Assembly (NCBI RefSeq): GCF_022836475.1
Contig: NZ_BQXH01000002.1
Span: 46,345-110,344 of the forward strand
DNA: 64,000 nucleotides
Source of the DNA: Ligilactobacillus pabuli
Lineage (GTDB): Bacteria > Bacillota > Bacilli > Lactobacillales > Lactobacillaceae
Direction of reading: 5' to 3'
The position numbers and the translations under genes are program-made. Positions 43,134-52,686 of this stretch are shown piece by piece; position 1 is the stretch's first letter, and every line of letters starts with the position of its first letter. A model generated the notes under the pieces. The model was not told the DNA's origin and did no database searches. It worked only from the letters and a program-made list of their open reading frames with translations.

Positions 43134-44507
43134 ATGGCTCAAAATCAACTACCCGAAGGATTTTTATGGGGCAACTCAACGTCTAGTATGCAAACTGAAG
43201 GTGCTGCTAACGAAGGCGGCAAAGGTCCATCCGTCTATGAAACTTATCCAGCCACCGCCAATTCTTCTGACTGGAAAGTTGCCATCGATGACTACCATCG
43301 CTACCCCGAAGACCTCGATTTAATGGCTGCCCAAGGCATGAATTGTTATCGGTTCCAAATCTCATGGAGTCGCGTGAATCCCACCGGCGACGGTGAATTT
43401 AATCAGGAAGGCATCCAGTTTTATGCCGCTTTGATCGACGGTTTATTACAGCGCAACATCCAACCCATGATCTGCTTATATCATTTTGACATGCCGCTGC
43501 ACTTAGCGGAAAAATACAATGGCATGATCAACCGCCACGTCGTCGATGCCTTTGTGCGCTATGCCAGCAAAATGATCGATCTTTTTGGTGACAAGGTGAA
43601 GTACTGGATCACTTTCAATGAACAAAATCTCTACTCGACTTCTCAGGCCTTTCAAATTTCCGGCTATTTAAAAGGAGAACAAACTCCGACCGAACTATAT
43701 CAGATCTCCCATAACGTCATGGTCGCCCATGCACGTGTTGCCAATTATTTACATCAAACCACCTCTGCTCAAATTGGCGGCATGTTGGCTTACAGTGAAG
43801 TTTACCCAGTTTCGCCCCAGCCACAGGATATTTTATCTGCGCGCCAAATCGACGAATTTTTGAATAAGAACTTATTAGATGTCTTTGTCCAGGGCAAATA
43901 TTCGACCGAAGTGACCCAATTTGTCAAGGAACACGGGATTAAACTGGATTACACTGATGCCGACCAGGAAGCCTTTGACCAACTTCGCAGTGATTTCATT
44001 GCCTTCAGTTATTATCGCAGCGAAACTATCAGCAGTGTGCTCGTCCCAGACGGTACCTACCCCAACTATTATCTCGACTATGGTGGCAAGGAGAACCCCT
44101 TCTTGCAGGTTAATGAATGGGGCTGGGCGATCGATCCGCTCGGCTTCCGGGATGTCTTGACTAAGGTCTACAACCAGTATCACTTGCCAATGTTCCCGAT
44201 TGAAAACGGCATCGGTGTCCGCGAAGATTATCAGGGCCAAGAAATTCAAGACGACTACCGGATCAACTACCACCGTGATCACCTGCAGGCGCTCAAAGAT
44301 GCCATGTTTGTCGACGGTGTAAAGTTCCTCGGCTATCTGGGTTGGGGCTTGATTGATATTCCAAGTTCCTCCGGCAACATGGACAAACGCTACGGCATGG
44401 TCTACGTGAACCGGACCAACCATGATCTCAAAGACTTAGCGCGCATCCCCAAAAAGAGTTATTGGTGGTTTAAACACGTGATCGAAACTAACGGAGCTGA
44501 ACTCTAA
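43134..44507 (+). CDS. Glycoside hydrolase family 1 (6-phospho-beta-glucosidase type)
   Basis: A 457-residue GH1 enzyme: FLWGNSTSSMQTEG at the start, the acid/base motif TFNEQN (Glu, about residue 165), and the nucleophile in FPIENGIGV (about residue 361). The acid/base NEQ, rather than the usual NEP, occurs in some 6-phospho-beta-glucosidases. It would split the PTS-imported disaccharide phosphate. Start is ATG with AAAGGAGG 7 nt upstream. A PTS permease follows, and both are probably catabolite controlled. Confidence 0.88.
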   Translation: MAQNQLPEGFLWGNSTSSMQTEGAANEGGKGPSVYETYPATANSSDWKVAIDDYHRYPEDLDLMAAQGMNCYRFQISWSRVNPTGDGEFNQEGIQFYAALIDGLLQRNIQPMICLYHFDMPLHLAEKYNGMINRHVVDAFVRYASKMIDLFGDKVKYWITFNEQNLYSTSQAFQISGYLKGEQTPTELYQISHNVMVAHARVANYLHQTTSAQIGGMLAYSEVYPVSPQPQDILSARQIDEFLNKNLLDVFVQGKYSTEVTQFVKEHGIKLDYTDADQEAFDQLRSDFIAFSYYRSETISSVLVPDGTYPNYYLDYGGKENPFLQVNEWGWAIDPLGFRDVLTKVYNQYHLPMFPIENGIGVREDYQGQEIQDDYRINYHRDHLQALKDAMFVDGVKFLGYLGWGLIDIPSSSGNMDKRYGMVYVNRTNHDLKDLARIPKKSYWWFKHVIETNGAEL

Positions 44508-44547
44508 CTTAATTTTAAAAACATTCGCCTCTCATTGTATATTTTGA

Positions 44548-44576
44548 TTGTAAACGATTACAAGAGAGGCTATAAT
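44548..44576 (+). promoter_or_regulatory. Promoter with overlapping cre-like site
   Basis: TTGTAA (44548-44553) is 17 bp from TATAAT (44571-44576). The palindrome TTGTAAACGATTACAA (44548-44563) fits a CcpA operator and covers the -35 box, so repression by CcpA in glucose is expected. A long hairpin (GCCTCTCATTGT with ACAAGAGAGGC) surrounds the promoter and may also end the GH1 transcript. Confidence 0.7.
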
Positions 44577-44629
44577 TTTATTGTTGGAATGTTTCAAATT
44601 AGTACTTACTTTTATTGAGGAGGGTTCAC

Positions 44630-45880
44630 ATGAACACCTTTGTAGATTTTATGGAAAAGAAGTTTGTTCCAGTTGCTTCAAAGATCGGGACGCAACGGCA
44701 CTTGTTAGCGATCCGGGATTCATTTATGGTCACTATGCCATTAATGATTTTGGGCGGTTTAGCTACCATGCTCAACAACTTGCCGATCCCTGCCTTCCAG
44801 AAATTTATGAACTCAGTCTTCCACCACGAATCATGGAAAGGCTTTGGAGGTTCAGTCTGGAACGGGACTTTCGCTGTTTTGTCCGTCATGATCGCCTTTT
44901 TGATTGCCTATAACTTAACCAAGAGTTATGGCAAAGATCCGCTTGCTTCAGGGATCGTCTCGACTGCTAGTTTCTTCACGGTTGGCGGAGCAACAGGAAT
45001 GTCAACTCAAGGCTTGTTTGTTGCCATTATTGTCGCAATCGTTTCGACAGAATTATTTATCCGTTTGATCGGCAACCCTAAGTTGGTCATTAAGATGCCT
45101 GATGGTGTGCCGCCGGCAGTTGCCAAGTCTTTCGCTGCTTTACTACCAGCTATTATCGTCATTTGTTTCTTTGGCTTGATCACTGCAATCTTTGCTGGTT
45201 TTGGTATGACAGACATCATTGGTTCATTCTATAAGGCTGTCCAGAAACCATTTATGGGGATGGCAAGTACTTATCCATCTGCCTTATTGATTGCCTTTAT
45301 CACACCATTCTTGTGGTTCTTTGGTTTGCACGGTGCTAACATGATCGACCCATTCATGCAGACGATCAACGCACCAGCGATCGAAGCTAACATTAACGCC
45401 ATTTCGCACGGCAAACATGCACCATTCGTTGTTAATAAGCCATTTATCGACAGCTTCGTTAACTTAGGCGGAACTGGTGCGACCCTAGGACTGATCATTG
45501 CGATCATGCTCGTGGGACGGAAAAACAAAGCCTATAACGTGGTCAATAACTTGAGTTTGGCCCCTGGGCTTTTTAACATCAACGAACCAATGCTCTTTGG
45601 TTTGCCAATCGTGTTAAACCCGATCATGTTTATTCCATTTATTTTGACACCAATGGTTTTAGTCACAGTTGCTTATTTCTCGACTAAGTTAGGACTCGTG
45701 CCACCCGCAACGGTCATGCCGCCGTGGGTCACACCACCAATTATTGGCGGATTCTTAGCGACATCTAGTATCAGCGGCGGCGTCTTAGCTGCAGTTAACT
45801 TGTTGCTGTCAGTGCTAATTTACATGCCATTCGTTAAAATTAGCGTCGATGCTGAAGCTAAGAAAGCTGAACAACAATAA
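44630..45880 (+). CDS. PTS EIIC, lactose/cellobiose family (second)
   Basis: A 416-residue permease with the same family signs as the first: RDSFMVTMPLMILGGLATML, FLWFFGLHGANMIDPFMQ, and FNINEPMLFGLPIVLNP. It is not a recent duplicate; it is shorter and diverged. GAGGAGGG lies 5 nt before the ATG, which is preferred to a TTG five codons upstream. With the GH1 enzyme it probably forms a beta-glucoside uptake unit; EIIA and EIIB must come from elsewhere. Confidence 0.9.
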   Translation: MNTFVDFMEKKFVPVASKIGTQRHLLAIRDSFMVTMPLMILGGLATMLNNLPIPAFQKFMNSVFHHESWKGFGGSVWNGTFAVLSVMIAFLIAYNLTKSYGKDPLASGIVSTASFFTVGGATGMSTQGLFVAIIVAIVSTELFIRLIGNPKLVIKMPDGVPPAVAKSFAALLPAIIVICFFGLITAIFAGFGMTDIIGSFYKAVQKPFMGMASTYPSALLIAFITPFLWFFGLHGANMIDPFMQTINAPAIEANINAISHGKHAPFVVNKPFIDSFVNLGGTGATLGLIIAIMLVGRKNKAYNVVNNLSLAPGLFNINEPMLFGLPIVLNPIMFIPFILTPMVLVTVAYFSTKLGLVPPATVMPPWVTPPIIGGFLATSSISGGVLAAVNLLLSVLIYMPFVKISVDAEAKKAEQQ

Positions 45881-45890
45881 TTTGTGGAAT

Positions 45891-45949
45891 TAAAAAACCA
45901 CTAGGTCATTCATGTAGTGTAGTACACTTCATGAACCTAGTGGTTTTTT
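45891..45949 (+). terminator. Strong terminator after the second EIIC gene
   Basis: AAAAACCACTAGGT pairs with ACCTAGTGGTTTTTT, with CATG pairs inside. Confidence 0.85.
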
Positions 45950-45964
45950 GCTACTATTGTGGCC

Positions 45965-46070
45965 CTCTGGAACAGACTTTGCTTGACTTGGAGCCAGACA
46001 TGGCTGCTCTGGTGCTTACTTCGCTCGACTTTGCCCCAGAGCTGAACCAACTGGCGCTTACTTTGCCGTT
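45965..46070. repeat. 42-bp degenerate tandem repeat
   Basis: Units start at about 45965, 46007 and 46049 (CTCTGG, CTCTGG, AACTGG), with GCTTACTT(C/T)GC and CTCGACTTTGCC in common. The CTCGACTT core recalls the 41-bp repeats at 13.9 and 15.2 kb. An overlapping open frame with 14-residue periods exists but lacks a ribosome binding site. Confidence 0.55.
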
Positions 46071-46124
46071 CTTTTACCCAGTCGTGAGTTCTAACGCTGA
46101 CGTGAACAAACTTAGTGCCACAAC

Positions 46125-47141
46125 CTATGCTTTGTGCCAGTCGACGTCTGGTTGTTTAGCCAAGATCTGCTCAATTTGAGCTAACTCCTGGGTGGAAAAT
46201 TCTAAGTTCTGCAAAGCATTCACGTTGTCAACCAACTGCTGGGGCCGACTAGCACCCACTAAGACACAGGCGACTGCTTTTTGGCGCAAGTCCCAGGCCA
46301 ACGACATCTCAGCTAAACTTTGCCCTCTTTGTGTAGCAAGTTCATTTAGTTGGCGGACAGTTGCCAGGGTCTGTTCCACCTGTGCTTCATGCAAGAACGG
46401 ACTAGTTTGTTTAACCGCGCGTGAGTCTGCCGGCAGTCCCTGTAAATATTTGTCAGTCAGCAAGCCTTGTGAGAGTGGACTAAAGGCAACCGCTGCCTTG
46501 TGCTCACGCTCCAAGACTGGGAAAAGGTCTGTTTCAACTTTGCGATTAAACATATTGTATCTGATTTGGTTCACTACAAACGGTGTCTTTAACTCGCGGA
46601 AGATCCGTGCCATTTCGGCAGTCTGACTCCCAGAATAATTGGAAATGCCCACATACAAGGCCTTGCCATCGCAGACCAGCTGGTCTAAGGCTAGCGCCGT
46701 TTCTTCTGCGGGTGTTTCTGGGTCAGGCCGGTGCGAATAAAAAATATCCACATAGTCTAAATTCAGGCGTTCCAAGCTTTGGTCAGCACTCGCAATGATG
46801 CTCTTGCGTGAACCCCAATTACCATACGGCCCGGGCCACATTTCATAGCCAGCTTTCGAAGCGATGATCATTTCATCCCGATGACTCTTCATATCATGAC
46901 TCATGATCTTACCAAAATTTTCTTCTGCACTCCCTGGAATTGGACCGTAATTATTGGCCAGGTCATAGTAGGTAATACCTAGATCAAAGGCCTGATGCAC
47001 AATTTTCTTTTGTTTTTCAAACGGATCCACGCTCCCAAAGTTATGCCAAAAGCCTAAACCGAGAGCTGACAATTTCAAGCCGCTGTTGCCTAACCGATTG
47101 TAAGTCATGTTTTCATAGCGCCCACTTGCTGCAAGATACAT
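46125..47141 (-). CDS. Aldo/keto reductase (YghZ/GpR type)
   Basis: A 338-residue NADPH-dependent reductase with a (beta/alpha)8 barrel. The tetrad appears in YYDLANNYGP (Asp, Tyr), IIASKAGYEM (Lys) and YSHRPDPETP (His). The N-terminal MTYNRLGNSGLKLSALGLGFWHNFG and the GPYGNWGSRK loop point to the YghZ (L-glyceraldehyde 3-phosphate reductase) branch, which detoxifies aldehydes such as methylglyoxal. It stands alone; GGTGAT lies before the ATG. Confidence 0.87.
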   Translation of the reverse strand: MYLAASGRYENMTYNRLGNSGLKLSALGLGFWHNFGSVDPFEKQKKIVHQAFDLGITYYDLANNYGPIPGSAEENFGKIMSHDMKSHRDEMIIASKAGYEMWPGPYGNWGSRKSIIASADQSLERLNLDYVDIFYSHRPDPETPAEETALALDQLVCDGKALYVGISNYSGSQTAEMARIFRELKTPFVVNQIRYNMFNRKVETDLFPVLEREHKAAVAFSPLSQGLLTDKYLQGLPADSRAVKQTSPFLHEAQVEQTLATVRQLNELATQRGQSLAEMSLAWDLRQKAVACVLVGASRPQQLVDNVNALQNLEFSTQELAQIEQILAKQPDVDWHKA

Positions 47142-48031
47142 TTAAATCACCGCTGCCTTTCCTTCTGATGAACTAATTTTAAGGTACAATAAAACACCCT
47201 TAACCACTACCATTAACTTAAATCATTTGTCATACACGATATCTTCCAAGCGTTTGATAAATCTTAAACCTTCAAGTTCATTTTGAGTTTCACTTAGCTT
47301 TAACTTAGATATTGTTACCTTCCTTTTTATATCCCCTTTTTAATATTAATCAGCGCTTTTTATAATAATATGCATGCATTTCTCTTAAAAACCACCTTTT
47401 TGTTTAAAAACTCAGTCGTTTGAGCACACTTTCAAAAAAATTCAAAAAAATAGTTGTTTTTAAAACCTGATATTACCAAGTTTTCTAACTATTCTTCTTT
47501 CATTTGAAACGATTTTAAAACGTATTTTAGCCCAAAATTCGTTACTATATCAACATTCATGACTCGCTTTCAAACGTAAAAGCAAAAAATTGAAACGAAT
47601 TGACAATTTTAGGATTTGTGATAGAACGCCGCGGAAATTTCATTTCAAAATTAACTGTATCATGATCTGCATGCTAAAAGTATTGATAATTTATCTAAAG
47701 TTGTTACGAAAATCCCCCTACTTGATCACCTATCCCCTTATAGTATAACCTACCTACACTATTAACGGATAACAAATATCAATTTATTTTAAAACGATAT
47801 CAAAAAGCCTTTTCACCAGTCGGTTTTGTTCATAATCCGTACCAGATTTACATCTTAAAAGTAACATTTCAACAGGACTTAATAGTATTATTCACATACT
47901 GTATTATCATCATCAATATACGTTTTTCTTAAATTCATTGTTTTATCAGCATTTTAAAGGTAAATCAGAGTACTGTTTTTCTTTAACATTATTATTCTTC
48001 ACAAGTACGTTAAATTTTTCACTAAATTTTA
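47142..48031. other. Long AT-rich gap before the alcohol dehydrogenase
   Basis: No convincing gene is found in nearly 900 bp. On the minus strand at about 47225-47320, a 30-codon frame (ISKLKLSETQNELEGL...) follows GGAAGG but lacks a usual start codon; it looks like a gene remnant. From 47505 to 47810 there are several AAACG half-sites in cre-like context (TGAAACGATTTT, TCAAACGTAAAA, TGAAACGAATTG, AAAACGATATCA), which may be regulatory. Confidence 0.4.
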
Positions 48032-48060
48032 TTGTTTTTATATATTTTTGGTGTCATAAT
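48032..48060 (+). promoter_or_regulatory. Possible promoter of the alcohol dehydrogenase gene
   Basis: TTGTTT (48032-48037) is 17 bp from CATAAT (48055-48060), with the AGGGGATC ribosome site further down. Confidence 0.45.
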
Positions 48061-48102
48061 TATTCCTGTAAGATAAATTTGTAATGATAGGGGATCATAA
48101 AT

Positions 48103-49224
48103 ATGAAAATTAAAGCAGCTGTTGTTAATGAAGTTGGCGATCCATTTGAAATCAAAGACGATATTGAACTCCATGAAGTTGGCCCCACTGACCTTCAAAT
48201 CCATATGGTAGCGAGCGGAATCTGTCACTCCGACGAAGCCATTCGAAAAGGTGACGCCTCAGTTGGCTACCCTGCTATTTTAGGTCACGAAGGTTCTGGG
48301 ATCGTGGAAAAAGTTGGTGCTGAAGTTAAGAACTTTGCAATTGGTGACCATGTGATCTTGTCATTCTATGCTGATGGGACTTGCGACAACTGTCTCAAAG
48401 GCATCCCAACTCAGTGTCGGAACTACGGTGATTACAACCTGTCTGGCGTGCGTGCTGACGGCGAAGACCATTTTCAAGAAAATGGTCACCACATTTCTAA
48501 CATGTTTAACCAGTCTTCCTTCACAACTACGACAGTTGTTGACCAACGCAACGCCGTTAAAATCGACAATGACATGGACCTCAGAAAAGTCGGCCCACTG
48601 GGTTGCGGCTATGTCACAGGTTCAGGAACTGTCTTTAATACCTTACAACCAAAACCAGGCGACACAATTGCAGTCTTTGGGACTGGTGCCGTTGGTTTAG
48701 CTGCGATGATGGCTGGTCGGATCTCTGGCTGTACTAAAGTGATCGCAGTTGATATCATCCCAGAACGGTTGGAATTAGCCAAAGAACTCGGCGCTACTCA
48801 CACGATCAATAGTAAAGAAGAAAACGCTGTTGAAAAGATCAAGGAATTGACCAATGGCTACGGTGTCGACTGGACAGTTGATACGACTGGTTTAACTTCA
48901 GTAATCACTGACAGTGTCAGTGCCTTAGCTCAAGGCGGGACTTGCGCAGCCATCGCTGTTACAGCAAATTTGATCGAACTTTCAACTTGGAACGATTTGT
49001 GTGTTGACGACAAGAAAGTCGTTGGGGTCAATATGGGCGACTCCATCCCTCAAATCGACATTCCACGTTTGATCGAATTCTACAAACTTGGCTGGTTTGA
49101 TTTTGACAAGACTGAAAAATTCTATGACTTCGAAAGCATTAACGAAGCCAACGCCGACTCAGTTTCTGGGAAGACAATCAAGCCAGTTCTGATCATCGAC
49201 AAAGACTACAAACCCGAAGATTAA
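48103..49224 (+). CDS. Zinc-dependent alcohol dehydrogenase
   Basis: A 373-residue medium-chain dehydrogenase of the aryl-alcohol/class III branch. Catalytic zinc ligands are Cys in GICHSDE and His-Glu in LGHEGSGIV, with a distal Cys in GPLGCGYVTG. The structural zinc loop reads DGTCDNCLKGIPTQC, with Asp in place of the first Cys. The NAD fold has FGTGAVGLAAM and an Asp (VIAVDI) that selects NAD. It would interconvert alcohols and aldehydes. AGGGGATC precedes the ATG. A long AT-rich upstream region suggests complex regulation. Confidence 0.88.
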   Translation: MKIKAAVVNEVGDPFEIKDDIELHEVGPTDLQIHMVASGICHSDEAIRKGDASVGYPAILGHEGSGIVEKVGAEVKNFAIGDHVILSFYADGTCDNCLKGIPTQCRNYGDYNLSGVRADGEDHFQENGHHISNMFNQSSFTTTTVVDQRNAVKIDNDMDLRKVGPLGCGYVTGSGTVFNTLQPKPGDTIAVFGTGAVGLAAMMAGRISGCTKVIAVDIIPERLELAKELGATHTINSKEENAVEKIKELTNGYGVDWTVDTTGLTSVITDSVSALAQGGTCAAIAVTANLIELSTWNDLCVDDKKVVGVNMGDSIPQIDIPRLIEFYKLGWFDFDKTEKFYDFESINEANADSVSGKTIKPVLIIDKDYKPED

Positions 49225-49242
49225 TGCACGACTTAAGTGACT

Positions 49243-49281
49243 AAAAGCCCCCAGCAAATTTTGTTTGCTGGAGGCTTTTAG
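49243..49281 (+). terminator. Terminator after the alcohol dehydrogenase
   Basis: AAAGCCCCCAGCAAA pairs with TTTGCTGGAGGCTTTT around a 4-nt loop. Confidence 0.85.
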
Positions 49282-49357
49282 TGTCTGTAGACAAAAACAT
49301 TTAGTTGCTCACACTGATTTTCGTGGCAACTAAATGCTTTTTGCTATTTTACTTTTT

Positions 49358-50233
49358 TTAACTGCGTAATAACTGGTCCGCGAGTGCGAAATCACCAATT
49401 GTAGCCGAGCCGTTATTTTGAATCGCTGGCATAACAATATAGTGATCAAGTGCTGGCACTTCAACGTAATCATTTAACAACTGTGCGAAGTCTCGCCGCA
49501 CTTTTACCAAGAACTCTTCGCTGGTGACTCCCCCGCCAAAGACAATTTTATCTGGGCGCAAGATCAAAGTGGATTGCAGCGCTGCTTGTGCCACATAATA
49601 ACTTAAAATATCCCAGACCGGGTCAGTTAACGGCACATCTTTACCTGGTGTATTTAGCCGGGCATCAAAAGTTGGTCCGGCAACCAAGCCTTCCAAACAA
49701 TCTTGGTGGAACGGGCAAACTCCCGGGAAGTCTTCATCGGCTGGATGGCGTTTCAAAAGAACGTGTCCCATTTCAGGGTGTCCTGCTGAACCTAAAAGCT
49801 GACCATTAATGATCGCCCCACCCCCAACACCGGTCCCAATTGTATAGTAAACCAGTGAGTTAATTTTTTCATTGGACAACAGTGACATTTGGTATTCACC
49901 ATAAGCCGAGCCATTCACATCAGTCGTAAAAAACATCGGAACTTGCAGCTGCTTTTTCAGATAACCTACAAAATCAGTATCTTGCCAGCCGGGCTTGGGA
50001 GTTTTAGTAATATAACCGTACTTGGGCGAATTTTGGCGGATCTCAATTGGCCCAAAGGACGCGATTCCAATCGCATCTATTTCAAATTTTTGAAAATAGT
50101 CGACGGTCTTTTGTAGTGTTTCGGCCGGAGTAGTAGTTGGAAACTGAACTTGGTCCTTAATTTGATAATCTTCATTGCCCACGGCACAGACGAACTTCGT
50201 GCCCCCGGCTTCAATTGATCCTAACAACATCAC
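49358..50233 (-). CDS. scrK: Fructokinase (ROK family)
   Basis: A 291-residue sugar kinase. GSIEAGGTKFVCAVG is the ATP phosphate loop, TIGTGVGGGAIINGQ the sugar-binding/adenosine segment, and GHPEMGH with CPFHQDCLEGLVAGP gives the His-Cys-His-Cys zinc site of ROK fructokinases. It phosphorylates the fructose released from sucrose-6-phosphate by ScrB. It lies downstream of scrA in the same direction, separated by a set of hairpins. The ATG is followed by a second ATG; either could be used. Confidence 0.92.
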   Translation of the reverse strand: MMLLGSIEAGGTKFVCAVGNEDYQIKDQVQFPTTTPAETLQKTVDYFQKFEIDAIGIASFGPIEIRQNSPKYGYITKTPKPGWQDTDFVGYLKKQLQVPMFFTTDVNGSAYGEYQMSLLSNEKINSLVYYTIGTGVGGGAIINGQLLGSAGHPEMGHVLLKRHPADEDFPGVCPFHQDCLEGLVAGPTFDARLNTPGKDVPLTDPVWDILSYYVAQAALQSTLILRPDKIVFGGGVTSEEFLVKVRRDFAQLLNDYVEVPALDHYIVMPAIQNNGSATIGDFALADQLLRS

Positions 50234-50358
50234 TGATCCCTCACTTAGTTATTATTTTTTATCACTAGTTTCCCCTTAATTTTAGTCTGAAAACGGTTAA
50301 TTCTCAAGCACAACCACTGAGTGGAGAAAGCGGAAGTAAATTCGCAGTCATTCACCTT

Positions 50359-50490
50359 TTGGCCCCTCTTTTCCTGTTTTTGGGGCCAAACTAATTTGTA
50401 GTCACAGTTCACCTGAATTTTGGTCCAGAAAAGATTTTGTGGGCCAACATCCATCGAAGTTAGGTCCAGAAAAAAATTTGTGGACCTAAC
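50359..50490. repeat. Three consecutive hairpin-forming repeats between scrK and scrA
   Basis: Each is an inverted repeat with similar arms: TTGGCCCC/GGGGCCAA (50359-50389), TTGGTCCA/TGGGCCAA (50420-50447) and GTTAGGTCCA/TGGACCTAAC (50459-50490). The last two share a loop of the type GAAAAGATTTTG. No T-run follows any of them. They may slow or process the scrA-scrK transcript, or be a small mobile repeat family. Confidence 0.7.
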
Positions 50491-50552
50491 TCAGCAAAAC
50501 TTAGCACCTATTAACTGCTAGCACTGCACTTCCACTCTAGAAATGAATTTCC

Positions 50553-52466
50553 CTATTCCGTCACTGCGACTAACTGATCACCATGCTGCACGGTCGTGGC
50601 TTGAATTCGTTGGACTTCCGCAAATTGAGCGGTGTTAGTTACTACCATGATTACCGTTGGCTCATAACCAGCGGCAGCAATTTGTTGGCGGTCAAAACTT
50701 CCCAGGACATCACCTTGGTTGACATGCTGGCCCTGACTAACTTGAGATTCGAAGAACTGACCCTTTAACTCAACTGTATCAATACCTAAGTGAATTAAAA
50801 CCTCTGCTCCATTATCGGACTGGATCCCATAAGCATGCTTAGTTTCATAAGCGACTGTGATCGTCCCCGTGACTGGAGCGTAAATCGTATCATCGTTAGC
50901 TGAAATCGCAGCTCCATTCCCCATTAATTTGGAAGAGAAAACCTGGTCATTTACAGTCGTTAAACTTTGTGCTTGGCCAGATACTGGTGCAGTTAACACT
51001 TCGTCTTTCAAAGCAGCATCTGTAACTCCTGCTTCTGGTGCAATTTCAGTTTCACTTGTACCTTCAATGGCAGCGATTTTAGCTGCATTGTTTTTTCCAT
51101 AAACATAAGTCAAGACAAAGGCTACTACAAAGGAGATTCCTTCACACAACAAGTAAACTGGGATCGACTTCGCGTTGATCGACAGGAAACCTAAGAATCC
51201 GGCGGAACCTAATGATACGGCAATGACGTGGAATAGACCTGCAAAGACTGCAGCGACCCCGGAACCAATCAAAGCACAGAAGAATGGAAAACGGTACTTC
51301 AAGTTGACCCCAAACAGAGCTGGTTCAGTGATCCCTAACAGGGCAGAAACAGTTGCTGAAGAAGACAAGCCCTTCATTTTCTTGTTCTTAGTTAAAGTAA
51401 AGACCCCAAAGGTGGCAGCGCCTTGAGCGACATTGGCCATCGAAGCAACCACGAAGATAAAGTCTCCGTAACCAGTATGGTTTTGACTAAAAGTGGTGAT
51501 CAATTGCGTTTCAATGGCTGGGAAACTTTGATGTAAACCAGTCAAGACAATTGGTGAATACAGTAGGCCAAAGATTCCGGTCCCGATAAAGCCTAAAGTC
51601 TTGTAGATCCAAACGATTCCATCAGTAATTCCGTCTGATAAGATCCGCATCAATGGGCCCACAATAACAAAAGTCAAAAAGCCAGTCAGCATGAGTGACA
51701 ACAGCGGCGTAAAAGTAAAATCAACCGCTGATGGCAGCTTCTTGTGGAACCATTTTTCTAAAATTGACAAAATGTAAACTGAAGCAATGACGGGAATAAC
51801 TTGGTAATAGTAGTTATTTTGAGAAACTGCTAAACCAAAGATATTCCAGGAAGCATTTGGTACTAAATCTGGCGAAACCATCATCATCGCTAAAGCTGCC
51901 CCTAAATACTGATTAGCGCCAAAGCGTTTAGCAGAGGAAATTCCTACTAGGATCGGCATGAAAATAAAGGCTGCAGCTGACATCAACTGGATCATATCAG
52001 AGATACCCTTAACTGCCGGCACCATCTGTACGATTGACTTTGGTCCAAACAAACCTGCAGAAACAAGGAAGTTATTGAGTGCCATCAATAACCCGCCCGC
52101 AACTAAGGCTGGAATAATTGGCACAAAGATATCGGATAACATTTTGATAAAGGCCATCACTGGGTTAAAATTCTTGCCGCTCTGAGCAATTTCTTTGAGT
52201 TCTGTAGTGGTGGCTGGCTTGATGTTAGCCTGTGAGACTAATTCATCGTAGACGTTATTGACATCCCCAGGTCCGATAATGATCTGGTACTGGCCATCGG
52301 TCTTAAACGTGCCCTTCACGTCATCGTTATTATCTAGCGCTCGTTGATCGATCTTGTCTTCGTCTTTAATAACTAGGCGTAACCGAGTCGCACAGTGCGC
52401 TGCGGCAGCGAAGTTTTCGGCACCAACTGCGGTAATGATCTGACTTGCAACTTTTTTATGATCCAT
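50553..52466 (-). CDS. scrA: PTS sucrose-specific EIIBCA
   Basis: A 637-residue fused permease. EIIB (1-85) has the phosphocysteine in [17 protein letters not shown] (about 105-460) has about ten helices with the [16 protein letters not shown] loop; EIIA (about 490-637) has the phosphohistidine in [14 protein letters not shown]. It imports sucrose as sucrose-6-phosphate. The ATG (AAGGGG 8 nt upstream) is chosen over a GTG three codons earlier. It is divergent from scrB-scrR across a region with two LacI-type operators. Confidence 0.94.
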   Translation of the reverse strand: MDHKKVASQIITAVGAENFAAAAHCATRLRLVIKDEDKIDQRALDNNDDVKGTFKTDGQYQIIIGPGDVNNVYDELVSQANIKPATTTELKEIAQSGKNFNPVMAFIKMLSDIFVPIIPALVAGGLLMALNNFLVSAGLFGPKSIVQMVPAVKGISDMIQLMSAAAFIFMPILVGISSAKRFGANQYLGAALAMMMVSPDLVPNASWNIFGLAVSQNNYYYQVIPVIASVYILSILEKWFHKKLPSAVDFTFTPLLSLMLTGFLTFVIVGPLMRILSDGITDGIVWIYKTLGFIGTGIFGLLYSPIVLTGLHQSFPAIETQLITTFSQNHTGYGDFIFVVASMANVAQGAATFGVFTLTKNKKMKGLSSSATVSALLGITEPALFGVNLKYRFPFFCALIGSGVAAVFAGLFHVIAVSLGSAGFLGFLSINAKSIPVYLLCEGISFVVAFVLTYVYGKNNAAKIAAIEGTSETEIAPEAGVTDAALKDEVLTAPVSGQAQSLTTVNDQVFSSKLMGNGAAISANDDTIYAPVTGTITVAYETKHAYGIQSDNGAEVLIHLGIDTVELKGQFFESQVSQGQHVNQGDVLGSFDRQQIAAAGYEPTVIMVVTNTAQFAEVQRIQATTVQHGDQLVAVTE

Positions 52467-52487
52467 TCTAAACACCCCTTATATTTT

Positions 52488-52501
52488 TGAAAGCGATTTA
52501 T
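52488..52501. promoter_or_regulatory. cre-like site upstream of scrA
   Basis: TGAAAGCGATTTAT matches the CcpA consensus in the core and left arm; it lies in the scrA leader, where binding would block elongation. Confidence 0.5.
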
Positions 52502-52518
52502 GTAACTTAACAATTTCT

Positions 52519-52546
52519 ATCATAAACCATTTTTCTTGTATGTCAA
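52519..52546 (-). promoter_or_regulatory. scrA promoter
   Basis: On the minus strand TTGACA (52541-52546) is 16 bp from TATGAT (52519-52524). The -35 box is inside the ScrR operator. Confidence 0.7.
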
Positions 52547-52558
52547 TCGTTTGACATA
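52539..52558. promoter_or_regulatory. ScrR operator O1
   Basis: TATGTCAATCGTTTGACATA, a palindrome with 8-bp arms and a CG in the centre, typical of LacI-family sites. It covers the scrA -35 box. Confidence 0.75.
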
Positions 52559-52607
52559 TAAAAAATAAATTAATTCTTTGTATTTAATAAATAAAGTATC
52601 TTTTCTA

Positions 52608-52625
52608 TGCTATACGTTTGACATT
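52608..52625. promoter_or_regulatory. ScrR operator O2
   Basis: TGCTATACGTTTGACATT shares ACGTTTGACAT with O1, with a weaker left arm, and lies in the scrB leader about 70 bp from O1, a spacing that would allow looping. Confidence 0.6.
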
Positions 52626-52686
52626 TTTTGCCAGAAAGGTTAGAATTCAGCTAAGAAGACAACGATTACAAGAAAGTTGGGACATT

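Noticed and set aside
43875..44423. 182-residue minus-strand open frame inside the GH1 gene
   Set aside because: It lies wholly opposite a well-conserved enzyme gene, has no ribosome binding site and no family pattern; it is a by-product of codon bias.
45931..46179. 82-residue open frame with 14-residue periods
   Set aside because: It starts inside a terminator hairpin, has no ribosome site and overlaps the end of the aldo/keto reductase gene; it is kept only as a DNA repeat.
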